A stretch of DNA of 64,000 nt, taken from positions 5,146,001 to 5,210,000 of the forward strand of contig LT549889.1 in the NCBI GenBank assembly GCA_900078775.1, written 5' to 3'. The position numbers and the translations under genes were made by a program. Every line of letters begins with the position of its first letter. Position 1 is the first letter of the stretch. Positions 17,191 to 24,955 of the stretch are shown here, in pieces. Under the pieces are notes generated by a model. The model saw only the letters and a program-made list of their open reading frames with translations. It was not told the origin of the DNA and made no database searches. Origin of the DNA: Mycolicibacterium aurum. Its GTDB lineage: Bacteria > Actinomycetota > Actinomycetes > Mycobacteriales > Mycobacteriaceae.

Positions 17191-17218
17191 GGACAGTAAG
17201 TGTTCTATTGTCTAGTTC
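17191..17218 (+). promoter_or_regulatory. Leaderless P450 promoter with recurring element
   Basis: GGACAGTAAGTGTTCTATTG runs from 17191, followed by TCTAGTTC. Its -10 box TATTGT (17206-17211) is 7 bases from ATG 17219. The core GACAG-N4-TGTTCTATTGT is shared with 12389-12408. Confidence 0.55.
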
Positions 17219-18433
17219 ATGGTGACGACCAGAGCCCAGTCCGCGGCCCGCTTCGACGACGCCTCCTTCTACCTCGGCGATCCCAATGCGACGTTCCGTG
17301 AACTGCGCGAGACGGATCCGGTGCACTGGTACGAAGAGGGCAAGTTCTGGGTCGTCACCAAATATGATGACATCAAGGCGATTTCGGCGCGGCCGGAGAA
17401 GTTCAAATCCGAGCGTATCGCGATCATGATGGATCTCATCGCGCACCGCGAGGGTCGTGACCCGCAGGGCTACGGTGCCCGCGGCATCCTTTTCATGGAC
17501 CCGCCCGAACACCGCGCGCACCGCAAGGCGCTGGGCGTGCGCTTCACCCCCGCCGCGGTCGGCAAGATCGAAGCCCGCGTCCGTGAGGTGATCGCGTCCA
17601 TCTTCGACGAGTTGCCCGACGGCGAGTTCGACTGGATCGAACATGTCGCCGAGCCGTTTCCGGTGTACGTCTTCGCGCACCTGCTCGGGGTTCCCGCGGC
17701 CGACTGGCCGAAGGTGGCCGGGTGGGCCACCACGATCGCGAAGGTGGGCTCGGGAGTCGCCGAGGACAGCGACATGGAGACCATCTTCGGTGAGGTCGCT
17801 CCATACCTGATGGACCTGGTGGCACGACGTGCCGCCGAGCCCACCGACGATCTGCTGTCGATGCTGTCGCAGGTGCGCATCGACGGCGAACCCTTCAACG
17901 AGATCCAGGTGATGACCTACGCGCTCACGTTGCTGGCGGCGGGGAGTGAGACCACGCAGAGTCTGATCGCCGGAATCGCCGCGTGTTTCGACATGCATCC
18001 CGACCAGGCCCAGCAGGCGTTCGCCGACCCGGAGGTCGGTAACAACGCGGTCGAAGAGGTGCTGCGGTGGTGGACGCCGGTGATGAGCATGGCGCGGCAG
18101 GCTGCGCAGGACGTCGAGGTGCGCGGTGTGACCATCCGCGAGGGGGACGGTCTGCTGCTGGCGTACGCGTCGGCCAATCGCGACGCCGAGCACTGGGGCC
18201 CCACCGCAGAGCAGTTCGACGTCCACCGTGCCGACGCCGCCGGTCACCTCGGTTTCGGGGTGGGCGAGCATTTCTGCATGGGTGCCGCACTCGCCCGCCG
18301 CGAAGCCCGCGTCGTCCTCGACGAGGTGATCAAGCGCGCCAGGGGTCTACGGGTCACCGGTGAAGCAGTGCTCCGGCCCTCGGCGCTGGTGCACACCTTC
18401 GACCGGTTGCCGGTCACCCTCGACTATCGCTGA
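17219..18433 (+). CDS. Cytochrome P450
   Basis: The 404-residue class I P450 has the heme loop GFGVGEHFCMGAALARREA with the Cys ligand, an I-helix reading LLAAGSETTQS (Glu before Thr, as in the other P450 here), and K-helix EEVLRWW. It needs ferredoxin electrons, probably from the 5261-5461 product. ATG 17219 follows a TATTGT box by 7 bases with no ribosome site, so the mRNA is probably leaderless. It is transcribed alone and converges on an acyl-CoA dehydrogenase pair with only 4 bases between stops. Confidence 0.93.
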   Translation: MVTTRAQSAARFDDASFYLGDPNATFRELRETDPVHWYEEGKFWVVTKYDDIKAISARPEKFKSERIAIMMDLIAHREGRDPQGYGARGILFMDPPEHRAHRKALGVRFTPAAVGKIEARVREVIASIFDELPDGEFDWIEHVAEPFPVYVFAHLLGVPAADWPKVAGWATTIAKVGSGVAEDSDMETIFGEVAPYLMDLVARRAAEPTDDLLSMLSQVRIDGEPFNEIQVMTYALTLLAAGSETTQSLIAGIAACFDMHPDQAQQAFADPEVGNNAVEEVLRWWTPVMSMARQAAQDVEVRGVTIREGDGLLLAYASANRDAEHWGPTAEQFDVHRADAAGHLGFGVGEHFCMGAALARREARVVLDEVIKRARGLRVTGEAVLRPSALVHTFDRLPVTLDYR

Positions 18434-18437
18434 TCGG

Positions 18438-19505
18438 TCATTTCGGAGCGCGGCGGCTCCGCAGCCAGTTCGCGACGACGGTACGGTGCTGCGCCCGCGA
18501 CCCCAGGGCAGCGCTGCGCGTCGCGGCCTGTCGCAGGTAGACGTGCGCGTCGTGTTCCCAGGTGTAGGCGATCCCGCCGAAGACCTGGGTGGCTCCCTCG
18601 GGCACGCGGCGAAGTGAATCGATAGCCCAGAAGACCGCCAGCGAGACGAGCGCATCGGCGTCGGGATGTCCGAGTTCGGTGGCATCGGCGGCACGGTTGA
18701 CCAGGGCCCGCGCGATCTCGATCGTCGACCGCTGGTCCACCAATCGATGTTTGATGGCCTGGCGAGCCCCGATGGGCCTGCCGAACGTGACCCTGACTTT
18801 CGCGTACTCCACGGCAGCAGCGTTGGCGGCCGATGCAAGACCGATCAGTTCGGCGACAGTGGCGAGCCGATACCGATTCACTCCGGCGCGGTGGCGTGCG
18901 ACGGCGTCGGATCCCGATGCGAGGACGTCCAGGTGGGCGTTCTCCAGGGTGATGGAGGCGGCCGGGCTGTGGTCGAGCGGCTTTTCGCGTTGGCGCCGGA
19001 CTCCCGGAGCGCCGATGGACGTGACACCGAGCACCGATTCGCCGGAGCGCCGTGCCAGCACCACCAGCCGGTCGGCGATGTCGCCGTACGGTACCAGCGG
19101 CCATGCGCCACTGACCCCGTCCCCGTCGGCGGTGGCGCCGACATCGTCGAGGATCAGCGCGATGCCGCTCGTGCGACTCTGCGCGCACCACGCCGCGGCG
19201 GCCGCCGATGCCAGCGGTACCGGAAGCGCGACCGCGCCCGCCGCCTCGGCCAGGACGCACAATTCCCGCAGCCCGCCGCCGCCGCCTCCGTATGCCTCGT
19301 CGAGCAGCACGTCCGGCCAGCCCATCTGCACGACGCTGTGCCAGAGCTGTTCGTCGAAGGCCGGCGAGGACTCGCCGAGCAGTGACCGGGTGCGTTCCAC
19401 CGCCCACGCGCGGCGCAGGCTCTGGTCGGCGGTGTCGCGCAATTCTGCGAGTTCGGCTGCCGTGTCGGCGATGTCGGCGAGTGAGGGTTCCAGGTCACGG
19501 ATCAC
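18438..19505 (-). CDS. Acyl-CoA dehydrogenase, FadE beta-type subunit (pair 2)
   Basis: The 355-residue divergent acyl-CoA dehydrogenase-like protein has VVQMGWPDVLLDEAYGGGGG in the N-domain and VFGGIAYTWEHDAHVYLRQA at the C-terminal helix, close in layout to 4188-5255. It lacks the strong GSD flavin motif of the partner. GTG 19505 overlaps the stop of the upstream subunit gene by 11 bases, so translation is coupled. It likely forms an alpha2beta2 enzyme with 19495-20688, as FadE pairs do in steroid catabolism. The substrate is not readable. Confidence 0.85.
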   Translation of the reverse strand: MIRDLEPSLADIADTAAELAELRDTADQSLRRAWAVERTRSLLGESSPAFDEQLWHSVVQMGWPDVLLDEAYGGGGGGLRELCVLAEAAGAVALPVPLASAAAAAWCAQSRTSGIALILDDVGATADGDGVSGAWPLVPYGDIADRLVVLARRSGESVLGVTSIGAPGVRRQREKPLDHSPAASITLENAHLDVLASGSDAVARHRAGVNRYRLATVAELIGLASAANAAAVEYAKVRVTFGRPIGARQAIKHRLVDQRSTIEIARALVNRAADATELGHPDADALVSLAVFWAIDSLRRVPEGATQVFGGIAYTWEHDAHVYLRQAATRSAALGSRAQHRTVVANWLRSRRAPK

Positions 19506-20688
19506 GGGGCAGTCCCAACAGTTGTTCGGCGATGACGTTGCGTTGGATCTCGGAGGTGCCGGCACCGAAGGTCGCAGCCCTCATCAACAGATAGCTCTTG
19601 GCGACGTTGCCGCCCTTGGCTGCCGAGGGAGAACCGCGCTCCAGAGTGCCCGCCGGGCCGGCCAGGTCCAGACCGAAGTTGGCCATGGATTGGTCGACCT
19701 CGGAGGTCAGTAGTTTCGCCATCGAGGCTTCGGGGCCGGGGCTCACGCCGCGTACCCCTGCGGCGGTGGCCTGCGCGGAGATCTGGCGTAGCGCCTCGAC
19801 CTGAGCGGCGAAACGCACCAGCTGGTCGGCAATGTAACTGTCGTCGAGGCCCCGGTCGCTGAGCGGGTTGGGCGCATCCGCCAGTCCGACGAGGATGTCG
19901 AGCCGGCGCTCGATGCGGTGGGTACGGCTCTGCCCGACCCGTTCGTAACCCAGGGTGGACTTCGCCACCTGCCAGCCTTTGTGCAGCGGACCCAGCACCC
20001 TGGACAGGGGTACGCGCACGCTGTCGAAGAACACCTCGCTGAACTCGGCGTCCCCGGAGATCTGCCGGATCGGCCGGACGTCGATGCCGTCGGTGTCGAG
20101 ATCGGCGAGAACATAGCTGATGCCGTCCCGAGGCGCGGCGCTCGGATCGGTGCGGACCAGCACGTAGATGCGATCGGCGTAGTGCGCCTTGGAGGTCCAG
20201 ACCTTCTGGCCGGTGATCACCAGATCCTCGCCGTCGATGACACCACGGGTGGTCAGCGACGCGAGGTCGCTGCCGGCGTCGGGCTCGCTGAAGCCCTGGC
20301 ACCAGACATCCTCGGCGGACAGGATGCGCGGCAGGAAATAGTCCCGCTGCTCATCGGTGCCCCACTGGATGATCGTCGGGCCGAGCTGGTTGATGGCACT
20401 CCGGTTGATCGGCTCGGGCGCCCGCGCGGCCGCCATCTCGGCGTTGAAGATCAGTTGTTGCACCGGGGTGGCACTGCGCCCGCCGAAATCGACGGGCCAT
20501 GAGATCGCCGCCAGCCCGGCGTCGTGAAGACGTCGCTGCCACAACCGCATCCGGTGCAGCCGGTCGGTGTCGGAGCCGGCGGCCGGCCGGACATCGGAGG
20601 TCAGTGCCGATGCGAGAAAGGCTCGCACCTCGTCACGAAATGCACGATCGTCCGCCGACAGCGCTACGCCGTATTCGCCGTCTGTCAC
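19495..20688 (-). CDS. Acyl-CoA dehydrogenase, FadE alpha-type subunit (pair 2)
   Basis: The 397-residue enzyme has VWCQGFSEPDAGSDLASLTT and GQKVWTSKAHYADR for flavin and substrate, STLGYERVGQ with the probable catalytic Glu, and C-terminal FGAGTSEIQRNVIAEQLLGL. It desaturates an acyl-CoA and reduces ETF. GTG 20688 overlaps the SRPBCC stop as GTGA, fixing the start despite a longer open frame. It is second of three genes in the operon 21119-18438. It clearly belongs with the downstream beta-type subunit. Confidence 0.9.
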   Translation of the reverse strand: MTDGEYGVALSADDRAFRDEVRAFLASALTSDVRPAAGSDTDRLHRMRLWQRRLHDAGLAAISWPVDFGGRSATPVQQLIFNAEMAAARAPEPINRSAINQLGPTIIQWGTDEQRDYFLPRILSAEDVWCQGFSEPDAGSDLASLTTRGVIDGEDLVITGQKVWTSKAHYADRIYVLVRTDPSAAPRDGISYVLADLDTDGIDVRPIRQISGDAEFSEVFFDSVRVPLSRVLGPLHKGWQVAKSTLGYERVGQSRTHRIERRLDILVGLADAPNPLSDRGLDDSYIADQLVRFAAQVEALRQISAQATAAGVRGVSPGPEASMAKLLTSEVDQSMANFGLDLAGPAGTLERGSPSAAKGGNVAKSYLLMRAATFGAGTSEIQRNVIAEQLLGLPRDP

Positions 20689-21119
20689 GACGGATTCCGT
20701 TGCCCGGCGCCATCCGCGAGCCACTGCGCCATCAATCCGTAGACGGACTCGACCGCCTCGCGGGCGGCCTGGGCGTCGGAATCGGTCGGTCCCGCCGGGT
20801 CGTAATCGACCTCCCAGGTGATCGTCGATCCCGAGGGAGAGGACCGGACCGTGACGAGAGCCTCGAACCGCGATACCGGCAGTGGGTTGTCGGCGATGGT
20901 GTAACCGATTCGCTTCTCCGCCGGCTCCAGCAGCGTCAACGTCTCGACCACCGGTTTATCACCGGTGCCGTGGATCGACCTGCGCATGCCGATGCCGCTG
21001 CCGTCGACCTCGACGCGGCCGGCGACCGGTATCCAGCTGAGATCGGCGAAGTCGGCGAGCAGGCTCCACACGTCGTCGGCATGCGCATCGACATCCTTGG
21101 TGATCGCAATCCGTGGCAT
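20685..21119 (-). CDS. SRPBCC (polyketide cyclase/dehydratase-like) protein
   Basis: The 144-residue START-like fold opens with PRIAITKDVDAHADDVWSLL and has the conserved WEVDYDP strand late, then a long C-terminal helix. Such proteins bind hydrophobic ligands and sometimes isomerise or hydrate them. ATG 21119 lies 6 bases after a TAAAGT -10 box, so it is probably read from a leaderless mRNA. It leads the operon with acyl-CoA dehydrogenase pair 2. A ligand-carrying role is possible, but no active site can be assigned. Confidence 0.8.
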   Translation of the reverse strand: MPRIAITKDVDAHADDVWSLLADFADLSWIPVAGRVEVDGSGIGMRRSIHGTGDKPVVETLTLLEPAEKRIGYTIADNPLPVSRFEALVTVRSSPSGSTITWEVDYDPAGPTDSDAQAAREAVESVYGLMAQWLADGAGQRNPS

Positions 21120-21165
21120 GGGCGAACTTTATCAGTCATGCGGAACACTTGATCGATTAGTGTTC
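21120..21165. promoter_or_regulatory. Divergent promoter with perfect palindrome GAACACT-N9-AGTGTTC
   Basis: The arms at 21143-21149 and 21159-21165 are perfect 7-bp inverted repeats. The minus-strand -10 TAAAGT (21131-21126) serves the SRPBCC operon. The plus-strand crotonase gene has a leader with GGGAGGAGG. The half-site resembles AGAACA in the other promoters of the cluster. Confidence 0.55.
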
Positions 21166-21205
21166 TGATGTACATCAACGATATGCACGGGAGGAGGCCG
21201 CCGCC

Positions 21206-22102
21206 ATGGGTGGAACGCCGCAGGAGGCCGACGATTTCGAGGTCGACGAGGACTGGGTGCGCTATGAGGTTGTCGAGCCGCATATCGCGGTGATCACCAT
21301 CAATCGGCCCGACCGGCGCAACGCCATTCTCTCGCCGGACATGCATCGACTCTTCAAGGACCGCCTCGACCGCGCCGAGGAAGACGACGACGTGAAGGTC
21401 GTGGTGCTCGCGGCCGAGGGGAAAGACTTCTCCAGCGGCGACGACGTCCGTCGGCTGCCGGTCGAGCAGGCGGGATTGACCAAAGGCAAGCGGCTGCCCC
21501 AGACGGCTCGGTTGGGAAACGCCCGTCGCCTGCATCGTCATCTGACGAACTGGCTGGAATTCCCGAAGACGGTGATCGCGGCGTGTCAGGGTGCCACCCT
21601 GGGTGCCGGGATGAACCTAGCCCTGGCCGCTGACATCCTCGTCGTCTCGGAGGACATGTATCTGGCCCGGCCTCAGGCGCGGATCGGATTTGCGGGATTC
21701 TCCACCGCGATGCCACTCGCGCTGCTCAAACTCGGGCCGAACCGGGGCTACGAGGCGATGATCACCGGCCGCAAGGTGCCCGCGGCCGAACTCAAGGAAT
21801 GGGGAGTGGCCGCGTCGGTGGTGCCCGCAGACGGGCTGCGCGATGAGGCCATGCGGTACGCCCGGGCCATTGCCCATCACTCGGCCGACGGCCTGATGAT
21901 CGGTAAGCACGCGCTGATCACCTTCTGGAACGCCGTCGGAATGGCGCAGTTCGGCGACTGGGTGCCGATGGGGCACAGCGTGTTCACGAATCTGTCCTGG
22001 CGCGAGGACGAGTTCAACTTCATGAAGGAGCGCGGTGTGCGCGGGGCGCGCGAGGCGATGGCCGAGTTGGAGCGCCGCTATGCAGAGTGGGGCTTCGAAT
22101 AG
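21206..22102 (+). CDS. Crotonase-fold (enoyl-CoA hydratase/isomerase family) protein with altered catalytic residues
   Basis: The 298-residue crotonase has ITINRPDRRNAI, oxyanion-hole segment KDFSSGDDV and helix GATLGAGMNLALAAD. At the two positions of the usual catalytic Glu pair there is Asn137 (GAGMNLA instead of GGGCELA) and Gln157 (RPQARIGF instead of PEIxLG). Standard enoyl-CoA hydration is therefore doubtful; crotonases with other chemistries exist. A C-terminal extension (about residues 240-298) is rich in charged helices. ATG 21206 follows GGGAGGAGG. It leads a plus-strand operon of SDR, Rieske, DUF35 and thiolase-like genes. Confidence 0.85.
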   Translation: MGGTPQEADDFEVDEDWVRYEVVEPHIAVITINRPDRRNAILSPDMHRLFKDRLDRAEEDDDVKVVVLAAEGKDFSSGDDVRRLPVEQAGLTKGKRLPQTARLGNARRLHRHLTNWLEFPKTVIAACQGATLGAGMNLALAADILVVSEDMYLARPQARIGFAGFSTAMPLALLKLGPNRGYEAMITGRKVPAAELKEWGVAASVVPADGLRDEAMRYARAIAHHSADGLMIGKHALITFWNAVGMAQFGDWVPMGHSVFTNLSWREDEFNFMKERGVRGAREAMAELERRYAEWGFE

Positions 22103-22139
22103 TCAGATGGACATATCCTGTCTATTTGTTTTGTATAGT
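22101..22139 (+). promoter_or_regulatory. Internal promoter with recurring element before SDR-Rieske operon
   Basis: AGTCAGATGGACATATCCTG, TCTATTTGTT and then a -10 box TATAGT (22134-22139) lie in the 69-bp gap after the crotonase gene. GGACA-N5-TGTCT matches the arm spacing at 17191 and 12390. The first part is close to the minus-strand reading of 9419-9453. Confidence 0.5.
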
Positions 22140-22171
22140 GGCCTGAGAGTCCGGAGTACGAAGGAGTGACG

Positions 22172-23077
22172 ATGGGTGTGCTTGACGGGCGCAAGGCGCT
22201 CGTGACCGGTGCCGGCCGTGGAATCGGCGCCGCCGTCGCCGAAGGTCTTGCCGCTGAGGGGGCCACCGTGATGGTCTCCGATGCCGGCGTCACCGTCGAC
22301 GGCACCGGGCGCGACGCGGGGCCGGCGGAAGCCGTCGCCGCGGCGATCAACGAGCGTGGCGGAAAGGCGTTCCCGGACACCACCGACATCACCGACTTCG
22401 CGGCGTGCGAGGACCTGATCAACCGGACCGCGGCGACTCTCGGCGGGTTCGACATCATGGTGAATGCGGCGGGCATCCTGCGTGACGGGATGATCTTCAA
22501 GATGAGTGAGCAGGACTTCGACTCCGTGGTCGCCGTGCACCTCAAGGGCACGTTCAACCTCACTCGACACGCCGCCGCCTGGTGGCGCGCGAACCGCGGC
22601 GGACAGTATCGACTGATCAATTTCACGTCGATGTCCGGGCTTCAGGGTGCGCCCAGTCAGCCCAACTACGCCGCGGCGAAGATGGGTATCGTCGGACTGA
22701 CGTTCTCCTGCGCGAATGCCCTCAAGGGATACGGTGTGCGGTCCAATGCGATCGCCCCGATCGCCGGTACCCGGATGACCCAGGGCATCAAAGGCGGCGG
22801 CAGCATGGATTATTCGCCGGAGAACAAGCGACTCGCCCCGGAGAACGTCGTGCCGCCGGTCGTCTATCTGGCCAGTGAGCAGTCCGAGTGGCTCAACCGG
22901 CGGGTGATCTTCGCCGGCAACGGACGGATCAGCCTGATGTCCAATCCCGTCGTCGAACGCGAGATCGTGTCGGCGTCGGGAACCTGGGATATCCCCACGG
23001 CCTTCGCCGAGATCGAGACATCGTTCAAGGAAGCGCTGCTCTATCCCAATATTTTCGACAAGCCGCCCGCGGGCTGA
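22172..23077 (+). CDS. Short-chain dehydrogenase/reductase (HSD17B4/FabG type)
   Basis: The 301-residue SDR has TGAGRGIGAA for the dinucleotide, MVNAAGILRDGMIFKMSEQD (a segment typical of 3-hydroxyacyl-CoA dehydrogenase domains of multifunctional enzyme 2), Ser in NFTSMSGLQG and Tyr-x3-Lys in YAAAKMG. The most likely role is NAD-dependent oxidation of a 3-hydroxyacyl-CoA, the step after hydration. AAGGAG sits 5 bases before ATG 22172; GTG 22166 in frame is possible. The C-terminal 60 residues extend beyond a plain FabG core. Confidence 0.88.
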   Translation: MGVLDGRKALVTGAGRGIGAAVAEGLAAEGATVMVSDAGVTVDGTGRDAGPAEAVAAAINERGGKAFPDTTDITDFAACEDLINRTAATLGGFDIMVNAAGILRDGMIFKMSEQDFDSVVAVHLKGTFNLTRHAAAWWRANRGGQYRLINFTSMSGLQGAPSQPNYAAAKMGIVGLTFSCANALKGYGVRSNAIAPIAGTRMTQGIKGGGSMDYSPENKRLAPENVVPPVVYLASEQSEWLNRRVIFAGNGRISLMSNPVVEREIVSASGTWDIPTAFAEIETSFKEALLYPNIFDKPPAG

Positions 23078-23097
23078 CGCATCGGAAGGGCCGCTCG

Positions 23098-24507
23098 ATG
23101 ACCACTGTCGAGGACACAACCGACTCTGAGGCGACCGGCAAGGTGCCGCCGCGATATGCGTGCGGGCAGACGTTCGTCCCCAAGAGTCGGTACATCGATC
23201 CCGAATTTCTGCAGCTCGAACTCGACCGTCTCTTCACCCAGGTCTGGCAGCCGGCCTGTCGCGAAGAGGAGATTCCGGACCCGGGGAGTTATTACGAGTA
23301 TGTGATCGGCCGCCAGTCGATCATGGTGGTTCGGCAGAAGGACGGCAGTATCAAGGCCTTCTACAACGCGTGCACCCATCGCGGTATGAAGGTGGTCCGC
23401 GGTTCGGGGTGCGCCGTCGACGGTGATCTTCGCTGCGAGTTCCACGGCTGGCGTTTCGGTTTCGACGGCCGGTCGTCGTTCGTGCCGTCGCGGGACGAAT
23501 TCCTGAGCAGGCCCCGGCAGGCGTGGTCGTTGCGTCCGGTGACCGTCGGCACCTGGGGCGGGTGGGTGTTCATCAGCATGGCGGAGAATCCGCCCGAGTT
23601 GCTGGACTGGCTCGATCCGCTGGTGACGGCGTTGGCGCCGTTCCGGCTGGAGGACATGAGGTTTCGCTGGCGGAAGCGAACTCGGTTGGCGGCCAATTAC
23701 AAGACCGTGATCGACGCGTTCATCGAGGGCTATCACACCCCCGGTACTCATCCGCAGACCTTGCGGCCGACGCAGGGTCCGCGACCGTCGGCCGAACCGG
23801 CCCCGCCGCAGGAGTTCGTCTACGCGCCCTACACGCCGACCACCGCGTACCGGAACCATTCGCGGTTCATCTATACCGCGCGACCCGATTCCGGCGATCG
23901 CGACAGCGCCCGCAAAGCGCAAGCCGCCCGTCCGGAGGTCTTCGCGAATTCCATGCAGTACAACTACCTTGAGGTCGGGTCCCTGGTGACCGAACGCGAC
24001 TACCGCGCCGCGCGGCAGTTGGCGACGATGGAGCCGGGGGAGGTTCCGCCCTTTGTGTTGTATCACCAGATGTGCGAGGAGCTGGCCCTCGCCGAGGGCG
24101 TCGACTACCCCCGGATGTCGATGCAGGAATACTTCGCAGGCAACGGCGACTGGCACGTCTTCCCGACTCTGGTGATCCTCGTCGAGAAGTCCTGTGTGCT
24201 GGGCTACCGCATGTTGCCCGATCCCGAGGACCCCAATCAGTGTGTGTTCGAGATGTTCTCGCTCGAACACTTCGCACCAGGGGAGGTTCCCGAGACGAGC
24301 TGGCTGGAAGTGCAGCGTTGGCAGGACCACGACGGGTGGGGAGAGTTGCCCACCCAGGATCTCCGGAACATCGATGCGATCCACGCGGGCATGCATTCCC
24401 GCGGCTTCGACGGTCTGTGGCTCAATACGGCGCAGGAGATGTCGATCCGCAACCAGCACGCGATCGCCGACCGCTTCCTCTTCGGCGCCGATGACCACGA
24501 TGCCTGA
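23098..24507 (+). CDS. Rieske non-heme iron oxygenase, alpha subunit
   Basis: The 469-residue product has the Rieske 2Fe-2S motif C92-x-H94 (CTHRG) with C113-x2-H116 (CEFHGW), then the mononuclear iron motif in IDAFIEGYHTPGTHPQ with H213 and H218. It should hydroxylate or dihydroxylate a ring or activated carbon using O2. No beta subunit, reductase or dedicated ferredoxin lies beside it, so it is probably a homomeric (KshA-like or terminal-oxygenase) type using a reductase encoded elsewhere. ATG 23098 was selected for the upstream GGAAGGG and a 20-base gap after the SDR gene. Confidence 0.92.
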   Translation: MTTVEDTTDSEATGKVPPRYACGQTFVPKSRYIDPEFLQLELDRLFTQVWQPACREEEIPDPGSYYEYVIGRQSIMVVRQKDGSIKAFYNACTHRGMKVVRGSGCAVDGDLRCEFHGWRFGFDGRSSFVPSRDEFLSRPRQAWSLRPVTVGTWGGWVFISMAENPPELLDWLDPLVTALAPFRLEDMRFRWRKRTRLAANYKTVIDAFIEGYHTPGTHPQTLRPTQGPRPSAEPAPPQEFVYAPYTPTTAYRNHSRFIYTARPDSGDRDSARKAQAARPEVFANSMQYNYLEVGSLVTERDYRAARQLATMEPGEVPPFVLYHQMCEELALAEGVDYPRMSMQEYFAGNGDWHVFPTLVILVEKSCVLGYRMLPDPEDPNQCVFEMFSLEHFAPGEVPETSWLEVQRWQDHDGWGELPTQDLRNIDAIHAGMHSRGFDGLWLNTAQEMSIRNQHAIADRFLFGADDHDA

Positions 24508-24955
24508 TGCATCCACGGGCAGCAGGGTGTTGCCCGCACTCACCGCGACCAATCGTGTCTACTGGACGTCCGGCCGCGACGGCGTATGGCGCCTGCAGCG
24601 CTGTCCCGAGTGCGCCCGGTTCATTCATCCGCCTGCTCTGCGTTGCCAATTCGACCAGGCGATCCCGGAATGGGAGTCATTGTCGGGTCGGGGGACGGTG
24701 GAATCGTGGACGGTCAACACCCACCCGTTCTTTCCCGGCCTCCCCACGCCGTACGTCATCGCCTTCGTGAATCCGGTCGAGGACGACCGGGTGCGGGTGT
24801 TGACCAATCTGGTGGATGTCGAGGTCGACCGGATCCATGTCGGCATGCCCGTGCGGGTGGTCTTCGAACGCTGCTCCGACGGCGACACTGCCGACGACAC
24901 TGCCGACGATGCTGACGATGTGGTGTACCTGCCGTTGTTCACCCCGGAGCAATGA
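24500..24955 (+). CDS. DUF35 protein with zinc ribbon and OB fold
   Basis: The 151-residue product has a zinc ribbon at about 32-48; RCPECARF and RCQF hold only three of the usual four Cys. An OB fold follows (GRGTVESWTVNTHPFFPG and later strands). DUF35 proteins pair with thiolase-like enzymes, and here the next gene is one, overlapping as ATGA. By analogy with Ltp2 complexes the pair may be a retro-aldolase that removes a side-chain fragment. The start at 24500 overlaps the Rieske stop; ATG 24491 is also possible. Near the C-terminus a short acidic repeat reads DTADDTADD. Confidence 0.85.
   Translation: MPDASTGSRVLPALTATNRVYWTSGRDGVWRLQRCPECARFIHPPALRCQFDQAIPEWESLSGRGTVESWTVNTHPFFPGLPTPYVIAFVNPVEDDRVRVLTNLVDVEVDRIHVGMPVRVVFERCSDGDTADDTADDADDVVYLPLFTPEQ
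24884..24907 (+). repeat. Two tandem 12-bp units in the DUF35 gene
   Basis: GACACTGCCGAC occurs twice in tandem, followed by a degenerate third unit (GATGCTGAC). It encodes the acidic DTADDTADD stretch. This is in-frame replication-slippage material. Confidence 0.7.
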
